Positions 15,217 to 23,198 of a stretch of 64,000 bases of DNA are shown piece by piece. The notes below the pieces were generated by a model. That model was not told the DNA's origin. It did not search any database and worked only from the letters and a program-made list of their open reading frames with translations. The DNA lies in NCBI GenBank assembly GCA_965246745.1, contig OZ251980.1, positions 434,001 to 498,000 on the forward strand, written 5' to 3'. This DNA is from JANXMY01 sp965246745. GTDB taxonomy: Bacteria > Armatimonadota > Armatimonadia > Armatimonadales > Capsulimonadaceae. How positions within the stretch are numbered: position 1 is the stretch's first letter; every line of letters starts with the position of its first letter. A program made the translations under genes and the position numbers.

Positions 15217-16341
15217 ATGGCTACCAAACGTGATTATTATGACGCGCTCGGCGTCCCGAAAACCGCCGGCGCGGCGGAAATCCGGTCGGCGTACCGAAAA
15301 CTGGCCGCCAAGTACCATCCCGACGTGAACCCCGGCGACCACACCGCCGAAGACAAATTCAAGGAAATCAACGAAGCCAACGAAGTGCTGTCGTCGCCGG
15401 AAAAGCGGCAGCTCTACGATCAGTACGGGCACGACGGCCCGCCGCAGGGGTTCGGCGGCGAAGGCGGCTTCGGCGACATCTTTGACATGTTCTTCGGCGG
15501 GGGCGGCGGACGCGGGGGGCAGGAGCGTGCCCGGCAGCAGGCGACCCAGGGCAACGACCTGCGGTACGATCTGGAGATCACGCTGGAAGAAGCCGCGTTC
15601 GGCGCCTCCAAAACCCTGCGCTTGTCCCGGCTCGAAGGCTGCGAGGTCTGCGCCGGCGAAGGGGCCAAAGCCGGCTCGACCCCCCAGACGTGCCCCGCAT
15701 GCTCCGGTGCCGGTCAGGTGCGCCATGTCCAAAACACCATTCTCGGCTCGTTCGCCAGTGTCGCCCCCTGCGCCCGCTGCCGGGGCGAAGGCAGGATCAT
15801 TTCGGACCCCTGCCCCGCCTGCCGGGGCCAGGGCCGCGTCCGCCAGACCGTCGAGCGCGTCGTAGACATCCCCGCCGGCGTGGACTCCGGCATCCGTTTG
15901 GTGGACCCCGGCCAGGGCGACGCCGGCCTGCGGGGCGGGATGCGCGGCGACTTGTATGTCGTGATTTTTGTTCAGCCGCACCCGCAGTTCACCCGGCGCG
16001 GAACAGACATTTTCTATGATGCCCCGGTGTCGTTCGCGCAGGCCGCCCTCGGCGATACGTTTGAGGTGCCGGTGCTCGGCGGCAGCGAAAAGATCACCAT
16101 TCCCGAAGGCACCCAGCCCGGCGCGACCTTTCGCCTGCGCGGCAAGGGCCTGCCGGATGTGAATTCCCGCAGCGGCGAGCGCGGCGAGCAGATTGTAAGC
16201 GTCAAAGTCAAAGTCCCGTCGCGCTTGTCCGACGACCAGCGGCGCTTGATCAAAGAGCTTGCGGCGGCGTCGGGCGAGACCCTGCACGCCGACGAGCGCG
16301 GCTTTTTCGGCAAGCTGAAAGATACGATTTCGCAGAAGTAA
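15217..16341 (+). CDS. dnaJ: Chaperone protein DnaJ (Hsp40), 374 aa
   Basis: Full-length type I J-protein, the co-chaperone that stimulates DnaK ATPase. J domain residues 1-70 with the HPD motif (YHPDVNPGD), a Gly/Phe-rich stretch (FGGEGGFGDIFDMFFGGGGG), the zinc-finger domain with four CxxCxGxG repeats (CEVCAGEG, CPACSGAG, CARCRGEG, CPACRGQG), and the C-terminal substrate-binding domain ending FFGKLKDTISQK. Start ATG 15217 (MATKRDYYDALGV). No strong Shine-Dalgarno is visible and a terminator lies 32 bases upstream, so expression relative to dnaK is probably read-through or from a local promoter that I cannot identify. Confidence 0.97.
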   Translation: MATKRDYYDALGVPKTAGAAEIRSAYRKLAAKYHPDVNPGDHTAEDKFKEINEANEVLSSPEKRQLYDQYGHDGPPQGFGGEGGFGDIFDMFFGGGGGRGGQERARQQATQGNDLRYDLEITLEEAAFGASKTLRLSRLEGCEVCAGEGAKAGSTPQTCPACSGAGQVRHVQNTILGSFASVAPCARCRGEGRIISDPCPACRGQGRVRQTVERVVDIPAGVDSGIRLVDPGQGDAGLRGGMRGDLYVVIFVQPHPQFTRRGTDIFYDAPVSFAQAALGDTFEVPVLGGSEKITIPEGTQPGATFRLRGKGLPDVNSRSGERGEQIVSVKVKVPSRLSDDQRRLIKELAAASGETLHADERGFFGKLKDTISQK

Positions 16342-16387
16342 CCCAACTCCTTGCTTCGCACAACTTGTTACGAAGCAAGGAGGTGGG
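16342..16387 (+). promoter_or_regulatory. Hairpin between dnaJ and prmA that holds a Shine-Dalgarno-like sequence
   Basis: Arms 16342-16358 and 16371-16387 pair over 17 bp with one mismatch around a 12-base loop. The right arm contains AAGGAGG (16376-16382), 20 bases before the prmA ATG; a second, weaker AAAAGG lies closer. No T-run follows, so termination is less likely than control of translation or RNA stability. Confidence 0.55.
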
Positions 16388-16402
16388 TTCAAAAGGTATT
16401 TT

Positions 16403-17263
16403 ATGCGCTGGGCCGAAATCCAAATCAATACCGAGCCGGGCGCGGTGGATGCCGTCGGCGCGGCCCTCTATGCCGCCGGGTGCGGCGGCTTTGAAGTGCG
16501 CGAAGCGGCGACGCCCCCGGCTGTCGCCGGCTATCTTCCCGTAGACGACCGCCTGGAAGGCCGCTTGGAAGAATTGCAGGCGGCCCTGCGGGCGCTGCCG
16601 GGGTTCGGGGTCCTCGGCGCGGGAACCGAACTCACGCTCCGCTACGTCGAGGAAGCCGACTGGGCGACCGCCTGGAAAGCCTACTACAAGCCCATCCGCC
16701 TCGGCAAGCGCCTGGTTGTCACCCCGCCCTGGGAAACGCCCGACCTCGGCCCCGGCGATTTGGCGATTGTGGTGGACCCCGGCATGGCGTTCGGCACCGG
16801 CAGCCACCCGACCACGCAGCTTTGCCTGGTCGCCCTCGAAGAATATGTGCGGCCCGGCATGGCCGTCGCCGATGTCGGCACCGGCTCGGGCATCCTCGCG
16901 ATTGCGGCGGCGAAGCTCGGCGCGTCGGTCGTCGCCGCGAGTGACAACGACCCGCTGGCAGTCACCGTCGCCGCCGAAAACGCCGCCGTCAACGGCGTCT
17001 CGGTCGCTGTCGCCGAAACCGTCCCGCCCGGCCCGTATTCGGTGGTGGTCGCGAACATTTTGGCCGACGTGATCATCGGCATGGCCGGCTCTCTGGCTGA
17101 ACTCACTGCCCCCGGCGGCGTTTTGATCGCGTCCGGCATCATAGACACCCGCGAAGCCGATGTTCGGCAGGCCGTCGAAGCCGCCGGGTTCACGCCCAAA
17201 GACACCCGCCGTCAAGGCGAGTGGGTCGCACTGATTTTCGCGCGGCCCCCTAGCCCCCAATAA
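16403..17263 (+). CDS. prmA: Ribosomal protein L11 methyltransferase, 286 aa
   Basis: SAM-dependent enzyme that trimethylates ribosomal protein L11. An N-terminal substrate-recognition domain (MRWAEIQINTEPGAVDAVGA) leads through WATAWKAYYKPIRLGKRLVV to the Rossmann methyltransferase domain: MAFGTGSHPTTQLCL, VADVGTGSGILAIAAAKLGA (motif I), DNDPLAV, and the PrmA-specific VVANILADVI. The last five residues (PPSPQ) and the stop codon come from the left arm of a palindromic repeat (17242-17354), so the native C-terminus was probably altered by that element. Located downstream of dnaJ and upstream of rsmE, a widespread order. Confidence 0.95.
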   Translation: MRWAEIQINTEPGAVDAVGAALYAAGCGGFEVREAATPPAVAGYLPVDDRLEGRLEELQAALRALPGFGVLGAGTELTLRYVEEADWATAWKAYYKPIRLGKRLVVTPPWETPDLGPGDLAIVVDPGMAFGTGSHPTTQLCLVALEEYVRPGMAVADVGTGSGILAIAAAKLGASVVAASDNDPLAVTVAAENAAVNGVSVAVAETVPPGPYSVVVANILADVIIGMAGSLAELTAPGGVLIASGIIDTREADVRQAVEAAGFTPKDTRRQGEWVALIFARPPSPQ

Positions 17264-17354
17264 CGGGGAACCGGAGCGGCACGCAGGGCGCTGCTTGCCG
17301 CGCCCGTCCGTACCCTCCGGTCTTGCTCCCCCATTATTGGGGCTGGGGGGCCGC
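17242..17354. repeat. Palindromic repeat element, family A, at the 3' end of prmA
   Basis: About 20-bp inverted ends (17242-17262 and 17335-17354; ...GGCCCCCTAGCCCCCAATA and its near-complement) around a 70-bp core. The core includes GGGCGCTGCTTGCCGCGCCC, also found inside the fliI element at 23917-24089, which ties the two copies to one family. The left arm encodes the end of PrmA. Confidence 0.8.
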
Positions 17355-17378
17355 TTGAATGACCCCGATTAGGACCCT

Positions 17379-18116
17379 ATGACACGATTTTTTGTGCGCT
17401 CGGAGCAGATTGTCGGCGAGTTTGTGTATCTCGACGGCGACGATGCCCATCACCTGCGGGTGGTGCTGCACGCGCAGCCGGGAACGAAAATCGCGGTGCT
17501 CGACGGCTCGGGCCGGGAATGGCCGGCAGCGCTGACAGAGCTGGGGAAGACCAAAGCGGCGGCGCAGCTTCGGGAGCCGTTTCAGCCCGGCACGGAGCCG
17601 AACGTGCAGATTACGGTCGCGCAGGCGCTGCCGAAAGTCGGCGAAAAGATGGAGCAGGTGCTTCAGCGCGGCACCGAGGTCGGCGTTTCGGGCTTTTGGG
17701 CGTTCGCCTCGGAGCGCAGCTTGACCCATTTGACGGGCGACCGTCAGGACAAGCGACTTGTCCGCTGGGGCGCGATTGTCAAAACCGCAGCAGAGCAGGC
17801 GCACCGGGCCGTTTTGCCGTCGCTGACAGTGCAGGGCGAGGTGCGCGACGTGCTGGCGACGGCAGGCGAGTACGACGCCGCGTTTCTGGCGTATGAAGGC
17901 GAAACCGACCGTTCACTCAAAAAAGCGATGACGGCGCTGCCGTCGCCGCCGCCCCGTGTTCTCATTCTTATCGGGCCGGAAGGCGGGTGGAGCGACACCG
18001 AGATCAAGGCGGCCCGCAAGGCCGGGGTGCAAACGATTTCGCTGGGGCCGCGCATTCTCCGCACCGAAACCGCCGCGCTGGCGGCGGCGGCGCAGATTTT
18101 GTTTCATTCGGAGTGA
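17379..18116 (+). CDS. rsmE: 16S rRNA (uracil-1498-N3)-methyltransferase, 245 aa
   Basis: SPOUT-class (alpha/beta-knot) rRNA methyltransferase. An N-terminal PUA-like RNA-binding domain (FFVRSEQIVGEFVYLDGDDA, then HHLRVVLHAQPG) is followed by the SPOUT domain with VAQALPKVGEKMEQVLQRGTE, RWGAIVKTAAEQA, the SAM-binding IGPEGGWSDTEI, and the knot motif LGPRILRTETAALAA. All are the standard RsmE signatures, and the length is typical. It follows prmA after a repeat element. Its stop codon overlaps the start region of the PHP gene downstream. Confidence 0.95.
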   Translation: MTRFFVRSEQIVGEFVYLDGDDAHHLRVVLHAQPGTKIAVLDGSGREWPAALTELGKTKAAAQLREPFQPGTEPNVQITVAQALPKVGEKMEQVLQRGTEVGVSGFWAFASERSLTHLTGDRQDKRLVRWGAIVKTAAEQAHRAVLPSLTVQGEVRDVLATAGEYDAAFLAYEGETDRSLKKAMTALPSPPPRVLILIGPEGGWSDTEIKAARKAGVQTISLGPRILRTETAALAAAAQILFHSE

Positions 18117-18120
18117 CATT

Positions 18121-18864
18121 CTGTTCGTAGACATCCATAATCACATACTGCCCGGCGTGGACGACGGGGCGATGACGATTGAAGAAAGCCTGCACATGGC
18201 GCGGCTGGCGGTCGAGTCCGGCACCGACACGCTGGTCGCGACCCCGCACCGGGGCTGGTTCCTGCGGCAGCCGTCCTCCCCCGAAACGATCCGGGCGCAT
18301 GTCGCCGTTTTGCAGGAGTCGCTGAGCCGCGCGGGCATTCCTCTTTCGGTCCTTCCCGGCGTTGAAATCAAGCTGAACACGCACAACGCCGACGATTTGG
18401 TCAAAGAAAAAATCGGCACGCTGGGCGACGGGCGATGGGCCTTGATCGAGCCGCCGTTTGAGTTTATTCCCCCCGACAGCCTCCAATGGCTGCAAAAGGT
18501 CATGGAGGCCGGGTACAAAGTCGTGCTGGCCCACCCCGAGCGGTGCGCGGCCATTCAAGGCAGCCTGGCGTTTCTCGAGTCCGCCGCCGCGCTCGGCCTG
18601 GCGTTTCAGATCACCAGCGGGAGCCTGCTGGGCCACTTCGGCCCGAAAGCGCAGGCGACCGCCGAAGCTATTTTGACTCATGCCGCCGAATGGCCGCTCG
18701 TGATTGCGTCGGACACGCACGACCTCACGGACCGCCCCCCCAACCTGCTCGCCAAAGCGCGGGACGCCGCCGCCGCGATTGCCGGCGCGGACGAAGCGCA
18801 GCGCATGGTAGACGCCCGCCCCCGCGCGATGGTGACAGAACCTCACCCCGGAACTTCGTTCTGA
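18121..18864 (+). CDS. PHP-domain phosphatase-like protein (CpsB/CapC/YwqE type), 247 aa
   Basis: Metal-dependent phosphoesterase fold related to Mn-dependent protein tyrosine phosphatases of capsule systems. Metal ligand motifs: DIHNHILPGVDDG near the N-terminus, ATPHRGWF, the Glu in LPGVEIKL, LAHPER, and ASDTHD. The frame contains no ATG, GTG or TTG close to the conserved start. The usual first residues (MFVDIHNH) correspond to CTG 18121 or ATT 18118, and a GGAG at 18110-18113 inside the rsmE end is well placed for CTG, so I use CTG. The C-terminus (EPHPGTSF) and stop lie in the left arm of a palindromic repeat. Without a tyrosine kinase partner nearby the substrate is unknown. Confidence 0.8.
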   Translation: MFVDIHNHILPGVDDGAMTIEESLHMARLAVESGTDTLVATPHRGWFLRQPSSPETIRAHVAVLQESLSRAGIPLSVLPGVEIKLNTHNADDLVKEKIGTLGDGRWALIEPPFEFIPPDSLQWLQKVMEAGYKVVLAHPERCAAIQGSLAFLESAAALGLAFQITSGSLLGHFGPKAQATAEAILTHAAEWPLVIASDTHDLTDRPPNLLAKARDAAAAIAGADEAQRMVDARPRAMVTEPHPGTSF

Positions 18865-18911
18865 CCTTCTCCCTAAGAAAGAGAGGGTCGGAACGAAGTT
18901 CCGGGGTGAGG
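18841..18911. repeat. Palindromic repeat element, family B, at the 3' end of the PHP gene
   Basis: 26-bp arms (18841-18866 and 18886-18911) pair with one mismatch around a 19-base loop (CTCACCCCGGAACTTCG and its complement). The left arm encodes the last eight residues and stop of the upstream gene. The arm and the adjacent CCTTCTCCCTAAG block are similar to the repeat at 31861. Confidence 0.85.
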
Positions 18912-18948
18912 CTCCAAAACATTCTCCGCAAAAATGCCGGTTTTGCCC

Positions 18949-18976
18949 TAAACTTTCCCGTCCCTTCTGCCGACAA
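18949..18976 (+). promoter_or_regulatory. Candidate flagellar sigma-28 (FliA-type) promoter upstream of flgB
   Basis: TAAA (18949-18952), 16 bases, GCCGACAA (18969-18976), close to the FliA consensus TAAA-N15-GCCGATAA. The -10-like box directly abuts the flgB ribosome-binding site (AAGGAG 18975-18980), so the transcript would have almost no leader, which weakens the case. Confidence 0.45.
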
Positions 18977-18983
18977 GGAGAAC

Positions 18984-19394
18984 ATGGACACTTCTCCTGT
19001 CACGTCTTCTCCTATTTCCGTGCTGTCGGCGGCGCTCGACCTCGGCTCGGCCCGGCTGCAAGCGATTTCTTCCAACCTTTCCAATGTCAACACGCCGGGG
19101 TTCAAGCGGCAGGATGCGACATTCGCCGCACTGCTCGACTCGGCGCAGGAAGGCACGCTGGCACAAAAAACGTCCGACCCGCGCGACTTGACGCTCTCGG
19201 ACGATCCGGGGCAGCGCGGGAGTCCGACCTTGACGACGCAGCAGAGCGGGGCCATGCGGCAGGACGGCAACAACATAGACATTGACGCTGAAACAAGCCG
19301 GATGGCGGCGGCGCAGATTTACTACGAAGGCGCGGCGCAGCTTCTCGCCGGGCAGTTCAGCAACTTGAAGTATGTCATCTCGGGGGGACACTAA
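18984..19394 (+). CDS. flgB: Flagellar basal-body rod protein FlgB, 136 aa
   Basis: Proximal rod subunit exported by the flagellar type III system. The conserved N-terminal signature LQAISSNLSNVNTPGFKRQD (residues 30-49) is present, and the C-terminal helix carries the DIDAETSRMAAAQIYYEGAA pattern used in rod assembly. Start ATG 18984 follows AAGGAG by three bases. It is the first gene of the flagellar block and ends one base before flgC. Confidence 0.95.
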   Translation: MDTSPVTSSPISVLSAALDLGSARLQAISSNLSNVNTPGFKRQDATFAALLDSAQEGTLAQKTSDPRDLTLSDDPGQRGSPTLTTQQSGAMRQDGNNIDIDAETSRMAAAQIYYEGAAQLLAGQFSNLKYVISGGH

Positions 19395-19853
19395 ATGGGC
19401 TACATGGACACGCTGGCGGTTTCGGCCTCGGGCATGACCGCCGAGCGGCTGCGAATGGACGTGGTCGCAAACAACCTCGCCAATGTCAACACGACGCGCA
19501 CCCCCGGCGGCGGGCCGTTTCGGCGGCAGCAAGTCGCGCTGTCGCCCAAAGGCACGACCTTTAGCGAGACCCTGGCGGGCCTGTCGTCGGCGGACAGCGA
19601 CGCGGGCGGCGGGGATGTTGCGGGCGGCGTGGAGGTCTCGGGCATTGTCCCCGACTCGCGTCCGTTCAAGCGGGTCTACCAGCCGGGCCACCCGGACGCC
19701 GACCCTGCGGGCTATGTCAGCCTGCCGAACATTGATACTGTTTCCGAAATGGTGGACATGATGAGCGCCACCCGCGCTTATGAAGCCAATGTCTCCGCCG
19801 TCGGCGCGGTCAAGGCGATGGCGATGAAAGCGCTCGAAATCGGCCGCGCGTAG
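19395..19853 (+). CDS. flgC: Flagellar basal-body rod protein FlgC, 152 aa
   Basis: Proximal rod subunit. N-terminal rod signature MTAERLRMDVVANNLANVNT, a middle variable Gly-rich loop, and the FlgC-type end DPAGYVSLPNIDTVSEMVDM followed by MSATRAYEANVSAV. ATG 19395 begins immediately after the flgB stop codon. A strong terminator lies 46 bp downstream, so flgBC may form one unit and fliE onward another. Confidence 0.95.
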   Translation: MGYMDTLAVSASGMTAERLRMDVVANNLANVNTTRTPGGGPFRRQQVALSPKGTTFSETLAGLSSADSDAGGGDVAGGVEVSGIVPDSRPFKRVYQPGHPDADPAGYVSLPNIDTVSEMVDMMSATRAYEANVSAVGAVKAMAMKALEIGRA

Positions 19854-19898
19854 CGGCGCGACTGCGCGTTTCGGATCGCGGCAATACAGGTGTTTTGA

Positions 19899-19926
19899 GC
19901 CTCGGCATTTGTGCCGAGGCTTTTTT
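19899..19926 (+). terminator. Rho-independent terminator after flgBC
   Basis: GCCTCGGCA (19899-19907), a four-base loop, TGCCGAGGC (19912-19920), then six T (19921-19926). Confidence 0.9.
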
Positions 19927-20036
19927 GCCTGCGCCCTGCCCCCGCGTTTCCCCCGTAAAAAAACCTGTTAATCCCGCAAACTTCTGTGGAACAATCCCTC
20001 CGTCACACTTTCACCTCGCTTCAAGGAACCCGCACC

Positions 20037-20339
20037 ATGACACTTGCTTCACTGCCCGCCCTCAGCTCCGCCGGATTGTTTGCCGGCGGCAAAACCGCGA
20101 CCGACCCCTCGGCGGCCGGGCCGTCGTTCGGCGAAATGCTGCAAAGCGCCCTCGGGCAAGTTTCCACGCTCCAAACCCATGCCGGGCAGATGGCGACGGC
20201 GTTTGCTCAGGGCAAAACCGGCGACATCCACAGCGTCATGATCGCGTCCGAGCAGGCGACGCTGGCGCTTCAGCTCACCACCCAAATTCGCAACAAAGCC
20301 GTGGACGCTTACCAAGAAGTCATGCGGATGAGTATGTAG
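20037..20339 (+). CDS. fliE: Flagellar hook-basal body protein FliE, 100 aa
   Basis: MS ring-rod junction protein. The FliE core is visible: SFGEMLQSALGQVSTLQTHA and the C-terminal helix MIASEQATLALQLTTQIRNK followed by AVDAYQEVMRMSM. Start ATG 20037 with AAGGAA upstream. Length is normal. Placed after a terminator and before fliF, so it begins a second transcription unit. Confidence 0.95.
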   Translation: MTLASLPALSSAGLFAGGKTATDPSAAGPSFGEMLQSALGQVSTLQTHAGQMATAFAQGKTGDIHSVMIASEQATLALQLTTQIRNKAVDAYQEVMRMSM

Positions 20340-20372
20340 CATTGGACGGACACGGGCGGAAAGGTCTGAGCG

Positions 20373-22106
20373 TTGGCATTCTTTTCGACACTTTGGGAGA
20401 ACATTCGCGGCTGGTGGCAGACGGCAACGCCCGTCACCCGCGCCCTGGCGACCGGCATGGTGCTGATGCTCGGCATCGGCCTCGCGGTCGCCGGGTCGCT
20501 CGCCACATCCCCCGACTACCAGGCCATCTACCACGGGGTCAGCGGCAAGGACGCGGCAGCGATGGAAACCGTGCTGCACGGCCACGGGATCGAGATGCGC
20601 TACGACGACAAGCAGCAGACCGTCTCGGTGCCCGCCAAAGACGAAAGCAGCGCGACCATGTATGTGGCGGCGGCAGGGATTTTGTCGTCGGATGTCGTCG
20701 CCGACGGCACCGAAACCGATGCGGTCCCAATCAGTCCGATGGACTCCCCCGATGTCGTCACCCAAAAGCAGAACACGGCCAAAGAAGTCGCGATGGACCG
20801 CAAGCTGATGCGGCTCGACCCGATTTCAAGCGCCGCCGTCTCGATTTCGGCAGGAACCGCCACCACCCTCTTCGGCAATGACACCGCCCCGACCGCAAGC
20901 GTCATTTTGACCCTGAAGCCCGGCCAAAAACTCTCGCCGCTGCAAACCAAAGGGGTCATCAACCTGGTTGCCCACGCCGTGACGGGCCTGACCCCCGACA
21001 ATGTGACCCTGACCGACCAGACCGGCATGCCGCTCGGCAGGGCCGACGACACCGGCGACCCCGGCCTGCCCGGCGGCGAGGATGCCAAAGCGTCGGAGCT
21101 TGCCCGCAAAAACATTCAAGACCTGCTCGACAGAACTGTCGGCCTGCACAAAGCGATTGTGACGGTTCATGCCGAGCTGAACCTCGACCAGACTTCCACC
21201 GACTCGGTTCAGCATTCGCCGCTTTCGGGGACAAAGACCGGCCTGCCCGTGAGCGTTCGCACCAAAGAAGAAACCTACTCCGGCGGGGCCGGCACGCCCC
21301 CGGTCGGCGGGGTCAGCGGCTCCGGGGCCAATCTCAATGTCCCGAGCTACACCACCGGCGGCGCGGGCGGCAGCGGCGGCAAGTACGCCAACACCGACAC
21401 GACCACCAATTACGACAATGATGTCACCCATACTCAAACCAAAGTCGCGCCGGGGGCCATCAAAAAAGAAACCGTCACTGCCCTCGTAGATACCAGCGTT
21501 CCCGCCGACACCGTCGCGAAGCTCAAAGACTCCATCGCCACCGCCATCGGGGCCATGCCGGGCGATACCACGCGCCTGGTCACCGTGCAGCAGTTCGCGT
21601 TCGACACCAGCGCTCAAAAACTCGAAGCCGCGCAGATGCAGGCGCTGGCGTCCCAGCAGCTTTACATCAGCATCGCCCGCGCCCTTGCCGTCGCCGTGGT
21701 CGCCGTGGTTCTCCTGGTCCTGCTGACCCGCACGGGCCGCCGCCCGTCTTCCCAGCCGCAGCTTGCGCTGGCCGGCGGCGGCGCGAACATCGGCCATTTG
21801 GACGTTGAAATGGGCGACGATGTGAACGGCCTGCTTGACCACGGCGGCGCTCGCGGCACGGGGCCGAACGGAGCGCACCAGTACGACAGCGGCGAGCAGA
21901 TGCTGGAGCGGCCGTTGACGGTGGAAGACATTTTGTCTGAAATGCCGGAGCCGGAGCGCACGCGCCGCCGCCCGCGCGTGCAGTCCATCGAAGAGCAGCA
22001 GGACATGAAGATGGAAAGCATCCGCACCATGGTGGATGCTCACCCGGAAAGCGTCGCCCTGCTCCTTAAAGGCTGGATGGCCGACGACATGAAAGTTTCA
22101 GCGTAG
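20373..22106 (+). CDS. fliF: Flagellar MS-ring protein FliF, 577 aa
   Basis: Inner-membrane ring that nucleates the flagellar basal body. TTG start at 20373 with GGAAAGG upstream. N-terminal helix ALATGMVLMLGIGLAVAGSL (residues 26-45), ring-building motif regions (YQAIYHGVSGKDAAAMETVL and MDRKLMRLDPIS), a Gly/Ser-rich loop of about 60 residues in the middle, and the second helix IARALAVAVVAVVLLVLLT near 430-450. The cytoplasmic tail ends with the FliG-binding segment (MVDAHPESVALLLKGWM). Size agrees with the family. Confidence 0.96.
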   Translation: MAFFSTLWENIRGWWQTATPVTRALATGMVLMLGIGLAVAGSLATSPDYQAIYHGVSGKDAAAMETVLHGHGIEMRYDDKQQTVSVPAKDESSATMYVAAAGILSSDVVADGTETDAVPISPMDSPDVVTQKQNTAKEVAMDRKLMRLDPISSAAVSISAGTATTLFGNDTAPTASVILTLKPGQKLSPLQTKGVINLVAHAVTGLTPDNVTLTDQTGMPLGRADDTGDPGLPGGEDAKASELARKNIQDLLDRTVGLHKAIVTVHAELNLDQTSTDSVQHSPLSGTKTGLPVSVRTKEETYSGGAGTPPVGGVSGSGANLNVPSYTTGGAGGSGGKYANTDTTTNYDNDVTHTQTKVAPGAIKKETVTALVDTSVPADTVAKLKDSIATAIGAMPGDTTRLVTVQQFAFDTSAQKLEAAQMQALASQQLYISIARALAVAVVAVVLLVLLTRTGRRPSSQPQLALAGGGANIGHLDVEMGDDVNGLLDHGGARGTGPNGAHQYDSGEQMLERPLTVEDILSEMPEPERTRRRPRVQSIEEQQDMKMESIRTMVDAHPESVALLLKGWMADDMKVSA

Positions 22107-22139
22107 TTTCGCTATTTCCGACACAGAAAGAACACCGCG

Positions 22140-23153
22140 ATGGCCCTTCGCCCGCAGCCGCTTACCAACCGCAAAAAAGCCGCCATTCTCATGGTCGCCC
22201 TCGGCTCGGAAACCGCCAGTCACCTGTTCCGGCACATGACCCAGGAAGAAATTGACATGGTTTCCATTGAAGTCGCCCGGATGGGCCGGGTGCCCGCCCC
22301 GCTTCGGGAAAGCGTCATTGAAGAGTTTCACGAGCTGTGCGTCGCGCAGGAATTCATCGCCGAAGGCGGCATGGACGCCGCCCGCGAAATGCTGATGACG
22401 GCGTTCGGCGAGGAGAAAGCCGAGCTGATTGTCAGCCGGGTCATGCAGGCGCTTCAAGTGATGCCGTTCGACTTTCTGAAAAAAGCCGACGCGTCCCAGA
22501 TCACGACGTTTATTCAAAACGAGCATCCCCAAACGATTGCTTTAATTATCGCCTACTTGCAGCCCGCGCAGGCCGCCGCGATTTTATCCGGGCTGCCCCA
22601 GGACCTGCGGGCCGATGTCGCCCGCCGCCTGGCGACCCTGGACAAAACCCCGCCGGAAGTGATCCGCGAAGTGGAAAGCGTCCTCCAAAAAAAGCTGTCG
22701 TCGGTCGTGTCCACCGATTTCAGCCATGCCGGCGGGGTCAAATCGCTGGTCGAAGTGCTGAACTATGTAGACCGGTCTACCGAAAAAACCATTATCGAGT
22801 CGCTGTCGGAAAACAACCCGGAGATTGCCGAGGAAGTCAAAAAGAACATGTTTGTCTTTGAGGACATTATTCTTCTCGACGACCGGGCGATCCAAATGGT
22901 CCTGAAAGAAGTAGACACCAAAGAATTGGCGGTCGCGCTCAAAGGGGTCAACGAGAATACCGCCGTGCGGATATTCAAGAACATGTCCGAGCGGGCGGCG
23001 TCCATGATGAAAGAAGAAATGGAGTTTATGGGGCCGGTACGCCTCAAAGCCGTCGAAGAAAGCCAGCAGCGGATTGTCAGCGTCATTCGCAAGCTGGAAG
23101 ACGCCGGCGAGATCATTGTCGCTCGCGGCGGCGGCGAGGAGATGATTGCGTAG
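22140..23153 (+). CDS. fliG: Flagellar motor switch protein FliG, 337 aa
   Basis: Rotor protein of the C-ring. N-terminal FliF-binding domain, the middle domain with the EHPQTIALIIAYL motif, and the C-terminal torque domain with FEDIILLDDRAIQMVLKEVD carrying the charged residues that contact MotA, followed by SERAASMMKEEMEFMGPVRL. Length 337 is standard. ATG 22140 follows a purine-rich stretch. Its stop codon is immediately followed by a copy of repeat family B. Confidence 0.97.
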   Translation: MALRPQPLTNRKKAAILMVALGSETASHLFRHMTQEEIDMVSIEVARMGRVPAPLRESVIEEFHELCVAQEFIAEGGMDAAREMLMTAFGEEKAELIVSRVMQALQVMPFDFLKKADASQITTFIQNEHPQTIALIIAYLQPAQAAAILSGLPQDLRADVARRLATLDKTPPEVIREVESVLQKKLSSVVSTDFSHAGGVKSLVEVLNYVDRSTEKTIIESLSENNPEIAEEVKKNMFVFEDIILLDDRAIQMVLKEVDTKELAVALKGVNENTAVRIFKNMSERAASMMKEEMEFMGPVRLKAVEESQQRIVSVIRKLEDAGEIIVARGGGEEMIA

Positions 23154-23178
23154 GAACCTCACCCGGCTCGTTCCTCGC
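23153..23178. repeat. 26-bp copy of repeat family B between fliG and fliH
   Basis: Identical over 26 bases to 31861-31886 (begins GGAACCTCACCCGG, ends TTCCTCGC). It starts on the last base of the fliG stop codon. Confidence 0.85.
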
Positions 23179-23198
23179 ACTTTCTCAACATTTGCCTT

